Assembly (NCBI GenBank): GCA_964384205.1
Contig: CAYLKS010000076.1
Span: 1 to 11,673 of the forward strand
From: CAYLKS01 sp964384205 [NCBI: uncultured bacterium]
GTDB lineage: Bacteria; JAGOEH01
Direction of reading: 5' to 3'
DNA length: 11,673 nucleotides
Below, piece after piece: positions 6,951 to 11,673 of this stretch (within the stretch, counting starts at the first letter, position 1; each line of letters starts with the position of its first letter). Below the pieces are notes generated by a model. It was not told the DNA's origin. It saw only the letters and a program-made list of their open reading frames with translations, and did no database searches. Made by a program: the position numbers and the translations under genes.

Positions 6951-9083
6951 TTATATTCCTTTTAATTCATTAATTGAAAAATTATTGTTTTGTAAAAATT
7001 TTGTAAGCTCTTTATAGGCTTTTTTTGTTTTTACTAAGATAATATGAGTTCCATTAATATTAAATACTGGATATTTGTCTTTAAGAACTGTACCAATTTT
7101 TTTGTATGTATTATGGGGGATTATTATTACAAAATTATTTTGATTGATTAAATATACAATATTATGAGTTTCTGATTTTAATGAGGTTTCAAAATCTTCT
7201 TCTATGTCAATAAGTTGTGATAAGTCTTTTGGTGTGATTATATTATTGTTGTTTAATTTCTTTTTGTCCAATTTAATTTCTATGATATTATTTTTTATAT
7301 CGGAGATTTCTCCTAATAGGGATAATTTGATAATAGTATCAAATTTATTATTTAAAGAAACGGAAATAATATTTTTGTTTCTATCAAAGGATATTTTTTC
7401 TTGAGGTTGATTTTCGCTTTCTTTTTCTGTTAACCCTTCTAAAGATGATGTTAAAACATTCTTCCCATTTTTGGTGATTTCTATAAAAGCATCAATTTTA
7501 GGAATTGCATTTTGTTTAATTAATGAATTGACAGAATGATTGAGATCTATTGATTTTGTGAGTTGTTCAAAAAAATATTCTAATTTTTCTTTGTTGATTA
7601 TATTTATAATCCCCAGCCAGAAAAGAGGTCCTCTGATGAGATTTTTTAAATGCTCAATTTGTTCTTTTGTAAAAGAAAAAAAGTTTGCAATATTATAATC
7701 AAAGGTTTTATAAAATTCTTTTATTTTAATATTGTCAAAGAATAGTTTAAAAAGAGAGTCTATTCTGATTTTTTTGTTAGATGGGAGATCTTTTAATACC
7801 CGTATCAACTGGATTTTAAAACTTTTTATATTATAAATGTCTTCTTTTTCTAATTTTTCATATTTTTCTATTCTTAAATATTTTTTATCGAAAACTTCTA
7901 AAAATAAATAATTGTTTATCCATTGTTTTGTCAGTTGATATAATAATGCATTAGAACTTAGTGAAAGTTTATAAGATAAGTCATTTATTTTTATATTATT
8001 CTTTTTTATTGTCAATATTCCGTTATAATGTGCAAGTAGAATAAAAAATACTATATAAGGAACTCCTTTATAATCTTGCTGTTTTATAAAAGAGTGTTGT
8101 TTTTTTGAAAAGCCTCTAAATAAAATATTATTTAATTTATCTTGTTGAATAGTATTTAAAATATATATAAAATCTTTATACCAATCATAGCTATTTGTAA
8201 CTTTAGTTTGTTTATTGTATACTTTTTTATCTATAAAAGTATTTAAAGCATCTTGATATGTGTAAATTCTATCTGATTTATTTTTCATTAAATAAAATAT
8301 ATCGCTTGGAATTCTTATTAAATAATCTTTATTTTTTTGTAATGTAATATATAGAAATGAGTTATTCCATATTAAGTTACGTAATGCAGCATCTGGTTTT
8401 TTATTGATTCCTAATTTTTTCAATATATCTGATAGCCACAGTTGTCCACCAAATTCCATTACAGTAGTGATCACTTTTTGTTTTAATATAGGTAATTTAT
8501 TTAAACTTTTTTCTAATGTTGCAGGATTAAGCAAAATGGATTTTATTTTGTATATTAAATAATCTTTAAATTGACATTCCAGTCCCTCTTGAAAAAAATC
8601 ATATTGAATTTTAGTTAAAACTTCTTTTTCTAAAAGAGATAGATAAAATCCTAATTTACCTTCCAGAAAAATTGGAACTTGAATATATTGCTGATAGCTT
8701 TCCGGTATTCCATAAAGTTTAATTCCAAATCTTTTTACATAAAAAGGATCTAAGTAGAGAAATCCAAATTCTAACAAATTTGTTATCTCATTTTTGAAAA
8801 CATTTTTATTTCCAAGATAATAAGCATCAATTAAAAAATTCTCTTCTACAACCCCACCTTCGGACTGGATAAACATTAATAAATTTTTTTCTTTCCAGGA
8901 AATTTGATTAAAATATTTAATAGTATGTTCTAAATTTTTTTGGTCATAGGATATTAAGCCTATGTATTCTAATTTTTTATTTTCATTATATTCTATTTTA
9001 TCTTCAGGTAATATTTTTCGTTTTTTAATTATTGTAATAATTTCATCTAATGATAAATCAGCTAATATATCTTTTGATTTCAT
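6951..9083 (-). CDS. Large winged-helix-type protein resembling XPB-helicase-associated domains, no ATPase
   Basis: 710 residues, cytosolic, Lys/Asn/Ile-rich, with no Walker A, DEAD/DEAH or other helicase motif. The N-terminus (DILADLSLDEIITIIKKRKI) followed by a winged-helix-like segment (about 60-115: KNLLMFIQSEGGVVEENFLI and EFGFLYLDP) and further wHTH-like units (for example 'VITTVMEFGGQLWLSDILKK' and the NKLPILKQK region before it) recall actinobacterial and spirochaetal 'helicase-associated' proteins. Residues about 566-710 (IISVSLNNKFDTIIKLSLLG, ISDIKNNIIEIKLDKKKL, then IVYLINQNNFVIIIPHN) resemble the Helicase_C_3/XPB N-terminal type domain: beta strands, 'LxxxxEI' helix, then a short beta-alpha C-terminal unit. 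These relationships are tentative. It is first in a block with DUF3783, VWA and zincin genes, behind a leaderless-type promoter. A DNA-binding or transcription/repair accessory role is possible. Confidence 0.5.
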   Translation of the reverse strand: MKSKDILADLSLDEIITIIKKRKILPEDKIEYNENKKLEYIGLISYDQKNLEHTIKYFNQISWKEKNLLMFIQSEGGVVEENFLIDAYYLGNKNVFKNEITNLLEFGFLYLDPFYVKRFGIKLYGIPESYQQYIQVPIFLEGKLGFYLSLLEKEVLTKIQYDFFQEGLECQFKDYLIYKIKSILLNPATLEKSLNKLPILKQKVITTVMEFGGQLWLSDILKKLGINKKPDAALRNLIWNNSFLYITLQKNKDYLIRIPSDIFYLMKNKSDRIYTYQDALNTFIDKKVYNKQTKVTNSYDWYKDFIYILNTIQQDKLNNILFRGFSKKQHSFIKQQDYKGVPYIVFFILLAHYNGILTIKKNNIKINDLSYKLSLSSNALLYQLTKQWINNYLFLEVFDKKYLRIEKYEKLEKEDIYNIKSFKIQLIRVLKDLPSNKKIRIDSLFKLFFDNIKIKEFYKTFDYNIANFFSFTKEQIEHLKNLIRGPLFWLGIINIINKEKLEYFFEQLTKSIDLNHSVNSLIKQNAIPKIDAFIEITKNGKNVLTSSLEGLTEKESENQPQEKISFDRNKNIISVSLNNKFDTIIKLSLLGEISDIKNNIIEIKLDKKKLNNNNIITPKDLSQLIDIEEDFETSLKSETHNIVYLINQNNFVIIIPHNTYKKIGTVLKDKYPVFNINGTHIILVKTKKAYKELTKFLQNNNFSINELKGI

Positions 9084-9090
9084 AATTTAT

Positions 9091-9119
9091 ATATTAATTT
9101 TTTTTTTACTTTAAGTCAA
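9091..9119 (-). promoter_or_regulatory. Putative promoter of the 710-residue gene, nearly leaderless
   Basis: On the minus strand TTGACT (9119-9114), 17-bp spacer with a run of ten A, then TAATAT (9096-9091). The ATG at 9083 follows after 7 nt, so the transcript would start at about the start codon. No Shine-Dalgarno is present, which fits a leaderless message. The -35 box, spacer length and distance to the ATG are nearly the same as in the site before the esterase. Confidence 0.48.
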
Positions 9120-9186
9120 GGCTAAATTTTATCCTATTACACACTAATTTAGAAATTTAAAAATATTTCTCATCAACATATGTTAT

Positions 9187-9214
9187 AAAAAAAGATATAT
9201 TTATTATAATCTTT
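9187..9214 (-). terminator. Weak Rho-independent-type terminator after the GH92 gene
   Basis: On the minus strand AAAGATTATA (9214-9205) can pair with TATATCTTT (9199-9191) with one bulged base and a 5-nt loop, followed by more T, giving a 7-T run (9193-9187). It starts 14 nt after the GH92 stop. The stem is AT-rich except for one G-C pair, so its strength is doubtful, but position and T-run fit. Confidence 0.42.
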
Positions 9215-9227
9215 GCGGTTAGAATAT

Positions 9228-11507
9228 TTACATAATTTCTATAGGTCTTTCGTAATTTTTTAATTCTTCTTTTGGAGGAGTATCTGTCATAAAAAATTCT
9301 AATTTTCCTCCTTGGGTAATATCTTTATGCGTTATGTATAATTTTTTATATTTTTGACCATTAAGCATAATTTTTTCTATATAAATATTTTTATCACTTC
9401 TATTGTGAACAACTATTTCAAATTTTTTATTATGTGGTAAATTTAATATAGCATTATCAATATAGGGACTTCCAAAAACGTACACTCCACTTGCTGGATT
9501 CACAGGATAAAATCCTAATGCACTTAATATGAACCATGCAGACATCTGTCCACAGTCTTCATTGCCTGAATATCCTGCGGGAGCATTTTTATACTGTTCT
9601 TTTAAAACTTTATTAACATAAAATTCTGTTTTCCATGGAGCTCCACAGTAATTATATAGATAAATTATATGATGGCTTGGTTCATTTCCATGTGCATATT
9701 GACCAATAAATCCAGAGGCATTTCCATTAATATTTTCAGGGCGGTCTGATAATGTAAAAAATGTATCTAATTTAGCTTCAAATTCTTTATCTCCACCCAT
9801 TAATTTAATAAAATTATATACATCATGAGGCACAAACCATAAATATTGCCATGCATTCCCTTCTGTGAAAGGTGCGTCCCCATTTCCACCATATAATAAC
9901 GGATTAAATGGAGTTATCCATTCTCCTTTTGAATTTTTTGCTCTGAAGAATCTTGTTTTTTCATCAAATAAATTCTTATAATATAATGAGCGCTTTTTAA
10001 AATATTCAAAATCTTTTTTATAACCTAATTTCTTTGCCATTTGTGCCACACACCAATCATCAAAAGCAATTTCAAGAGTTATGGATACAGATTGACTGTT
10101 TAAATCTTCCGGAATGTATTCATATTTATCAAGAATCTCAAAAGGCGAATTTATATGGGAATTTAAAGAAGATTTCTTGATTGCTTTGTAGGCTAATTCT
10201 TTGTCAAAACCTTGTAAATTTTTTATAAAGGCATCAACTATTACAGGTATAGCATGATTACCAATCATACAATAAGTTTCACTACCCCATAATTGCCATA
10301 TTGGCAAATACCCCCAGTAAATGTACTGTCTGAGCATTGAATTAATAAACTCAACATCTTTTTGAGGTTTAATCAAAGTTAATAAAGGATGTAATGCTCT
10401 AAAAGTATCCCACAGAGAAAATGTGCTATAATGTTTTCCATCTTCTGCCTTTCTTTCAACAAAATTTTGATCAAGATAAGTGCTATCAATATCTGCAATA
10501 TTATCTGGATGTATTAGAGCATGATATAATCCTGTATAAAAAATTGTTTTAGTATCTTTATCCGCTTTTATATCTATACATGACAGTTCGTTTTCCCATT
10601 TTTGTTCTGTTTCTTTTTTTACTGTTTTAAAGTCTTTTTGAGCAATTTCTTTGAAATTTTTTCTTGCTCCTTCATAACTGACAGAGGATAGTGCAATTTT
10701 TACAGCAATAATATTGCTATTTTTATTATCAAATTCAAAAACAGTTTTTAAATTTCTGCTATTAACAACTGTTGCAGTTGTGTATATTTTATTATATGCT
10801 TTTATATAATAATTTTTAACTGGTTGAGAAAAGACAGCTTTGAAATATATTTTTCTTAGAGGAGCCCATCCGGTTATAAGCCTGTATCCTTCTATAGTTG
10901 AATCATTAATAATTTTTATTTGTGATTCTATAATATTACATTTCCAGTATGGACGTTTTTTATCTAAACTATGAAAAAAATCGACAATGAGAAATCTATT
11001 TTGACTGTTTTCATCAAATGTATATTTATGATAACCACAATGTTCTGTTACTGTAAATTCTGCTAATATATTGTAATCATCTAATTTTACTCTGTAATAT
11101 CCAGGTGAGGCCATTTCATTTTTATGAGAAAATTTTGAATAATATCCATGAGAACCATCTTCTTCTTTAAAAGGGTTCCATCTTATTTTCTCAGTATATG
11201 GCATAAATAAAAAATCAAATAAGTCAGCAACGCCTGTACCACTGAGATGGGTCTGGCTAAAACCTACAATAGTGCTATCAGCATAGTCATAACCACTACA
11301 TGGATCTTCTGGATTATCTTTTGTGTCAGGACTTATTTTTACCATTCCAAAAGGATAGCATGCTCCAGGGAAATTACTACCAGAAAGACTTAAACTATTC
11401 ATAGAACCAGTTCCGATAAAAGGATTCACATATTTTGTATATTTAGTCTCATTGGCCATTAAAATAGTTGTATATAAAAACAATATTATAAATAAATTTT
11501 TCATCAT
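9228..11507 (-). CDS. Secreted GH92 alpha-mannosidase
   Basis: A 759-residue calcium-dependent exo-alpha-mannosidase that trims mannose from N-glycan-like or mannan substrates, in the periplasm or outside. The signal peptide is about 18 residues (LFIILFLYTTILMA|NE), without a lipobox Cys, and there is no T9SS tail. The N-terminal beta-sandwich domain begins YVNPFIGTGS (26-35) with CSGYDYADSTIVGFSQTHLSG (70-90), followed by an (alpha/alpha)6 barrel from about residue 310. Hallmarks are SLWDTFRALHPL (364-375), FTEGNAWQY (547-555; Glu549 likely general acid), HGNEPSHH (606-613) and GNEDCGQMSAW (648-658; Asp651 likely base region). Length is typical. Linkage preference (alpha-1,2, -1,3 or -1,4) cannot be decided. 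AGGAGG lies 2 nt before the first ATG (11507) but 5 nt before the second (11504), so translation probably starts at 11504, one residue shorter. Confidence 0.95.
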   Translation of the reverse strand: MMKNLFIILFLYTTILMANETKYTKYVNPFIGTGSMNSLSLSGSNFPGACYPFGMVKISPDTKDNPEDPCSGYDYADSTIVGFSQTHLSGTGVADLFDFLFMPYTEKIRWNPFKEEDGSHGYYSKFSHKNEMASPGYYRVKLDDYNILAEFTVTEHCGYHKYTFDENSQNRFLIVDFFHSLDKKRPYWKCNIIESQIKIINDSTIEGYRLITGWAPLRKIYFKAVFSQPVKNYYIKAYNKIYTTATVVNSRNLKTVFEFDNKNSNIIAVKIALSSVSYEGARKNFKEIAQKDFKTVKKETEQKWENELSCIDIKADKDTKTIFYTGLYHALIHPDNIADIDSTYLDQNFVERKAEDGKHYSTFSLWDTFRALHPLLTLIKPQKDVEFINSMLRQYIYWGYLPIWQLWGSETYCMIGNHAIPVIVDAFIKNLQGFDKELAYKAIKKSSLNSHINSPFEILDKYEYIPEDLNSQSVSITLEIAFDDWCVAQMAKKLGYKKDFEYFKKRSLYYKNLFDEKTRFFRAKNSKGEWITPFNPLLYGGNGDAPFTEGNAWQYLWFVPHDVYNFIKLMGGDKEFEAKLDTFFTLSDRPENINGNASGFIGQYAHGNEPSHHIIYLYNYCGAPWKTEFYVNKVLKEQYKNAPAGYSGNEDCGQMSAWFILSALGFYPVNPASGVYVFGSPYIDNAILNLPHNKKFEIVVHNRSDKNIYIEKIMLNGQKYKKLYITHKDITQGGKLEFFMTDTPPKEELKNYERPIEIM

Positions 11508-11509
11508 AA

Positions 11510-11515
11510 CCTCCT
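11510..11515 (-). promoter_or_regulatory. Shine-Dalgarno site of the GH92 gene
   Basis: A perfect AGGAGG on the minus strand. Its 5-nt distance to the second of two consecutive ATG codons, against 2 nt to the first, favours ATG 11504 as the real start. Confidence 0.8.
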
Positions 11516-11633
11516 TTAGTGGAAAAAAATAATAGAAACTAATTTATTCTAAGTTTAAAAATAATATATGATTATTTTTTAAGCAATATTTTTTTATAAA
11601 AAAAAATAAAATAACAATAAATTTTATTATGGT

Positions 11634-11660
11634 ACAAGTGGTCTAAAGACTGATACTTGT
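11634..11660. promoter_or_regulatory. Imperfect dyad upstream of GH92: operator or hairpin
   Basis: ACAAGT (11634-11639) pairs with ACTTGT (11655-11660), and an inner GTCT/AGAC pair (11641-11650) sits around AA. The inner part, GTGGTCTAAAGAC, resembles operators of GntR/HutC-type sugar regulators (TGGTCTAGACCA-like), which would suit a glycosidase gene. On the plus strand it is followed by seven T (11660-11666), so it could also be a terminator for a rightward transcript, but no plus-strand gene is seen to its left. It lies about 127-153 nt before the GH92 start. The 118 nt between it and the ribosome binding site is AT-rich with no convincing promoter. Confidence 0.33.
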
Positions 11661-11673
11661 TTTTTTGAACAGG

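Noticed and set aside
7204-7404. 66-codon plus-strand open frame inside the 710-residue gene
   Set aside because: It is the antisense shadow of a strongly coding minus-strand gene; its Phe/Leu/Ile-rich peptide is simply the complement of Lys/Asn/Glu codons.
9122-9170. Inverted repeats CTAAATT/AATTTAG and AGAAAT/ATTTCT upstream of the 710-residue gene
   Set aside because: They are 6-7 bp, AT-only or nearly so, and overlap each other; such dyads are expected by chance at this base composition.
11591-11617. TTGTTA ... TATAAA as a GH92 promoter
   Set aside because: The spacer is only 13 bp. No pair of boxes with a 16-18 bp spacer stood out in this AT-rich leader.
11627-11673. Possible C-terminal tail of another minus-strand gene entering from the right edge
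   Set aside because: All three minus-strand frames are open for 9 or more codons from the edge (one ends ...SVFRPLVP at the TAA 11629-11627), but the stretch is too short to choose a frame or a family.

Overview
The window is very AT-rich (roughly a quarter to 30% G+C by eye) and tightly packed. All nine intact genes lie on the minus strand. The clearest clue to the host is a C-terminal type IX secretion (Por) sorting domain on the esterase at 3035-4489. With the GH92 mannosidase, it points to the Bacteroidetes/FCB side of the bacterial tree, probably an uncultured low-GC lineage. This placement is inferred from gene content only.

Layout from right to left, which is the direction of transcription. 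(1) 9228-11507 is a secreted GH92 alpha-mannosidase with a strong Shine-Dalgarno site, an upstream dyad at 11634-11660 and a weak terminator-like hairpin after it. (2) 9083 to 4544 is a four-gene block: a 710-residue winged-helix-type protein that resembles the accessory region of XPB-like helicases but has no ATPase, a DUF3783 protein, a periplasmic von Willebrand A protein, and a cytosolic HExxH zincin with a coiled-coil tail. The junctions are 2 bp, 39 bp and a 4-bp overlap, so it looks like one operon. (3) 4489 to 389 holds a T9SS-exported esterase, a BCP/PrxQ peroxiredoxin, GDP-mannose 4,6-dehydratase and a GT4 glycosyltransferase, with very short gaps, a 4-bp overlap and a directly abutting pair. 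(4) 1-167 on the plus strand is the decayed 3' end of an IS256/Mutator-type transposase with an internal stop codon. A possible IS end follows at about 201-224.

Two promoter-like sites share the same design: TTGACT, a 17-18 bp spacer, an AT-rich -10 box, then exactly 7 nt to the ATG, with no Shine-Dalgarno. They precede the 710-residue protein and the esterase. They would give leaderless or nearly leaderless mRNAs, whereas the GH92, DUF3783 and zincin genes have clear Shine-Dalgarno sites.

Functionally there is a mannose and sugar-nucleotide theme at both ends: mannosidase on one side, GDP-mannose conversion and glycosyl transfer on the other. Between them sits an uncharacterised cassette (710-residue protein, DUF3783, VWA, zincin), which is the best candidate in this window for something undescribed. 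No CRISPR array, tRNA or rRNA gene was seen.
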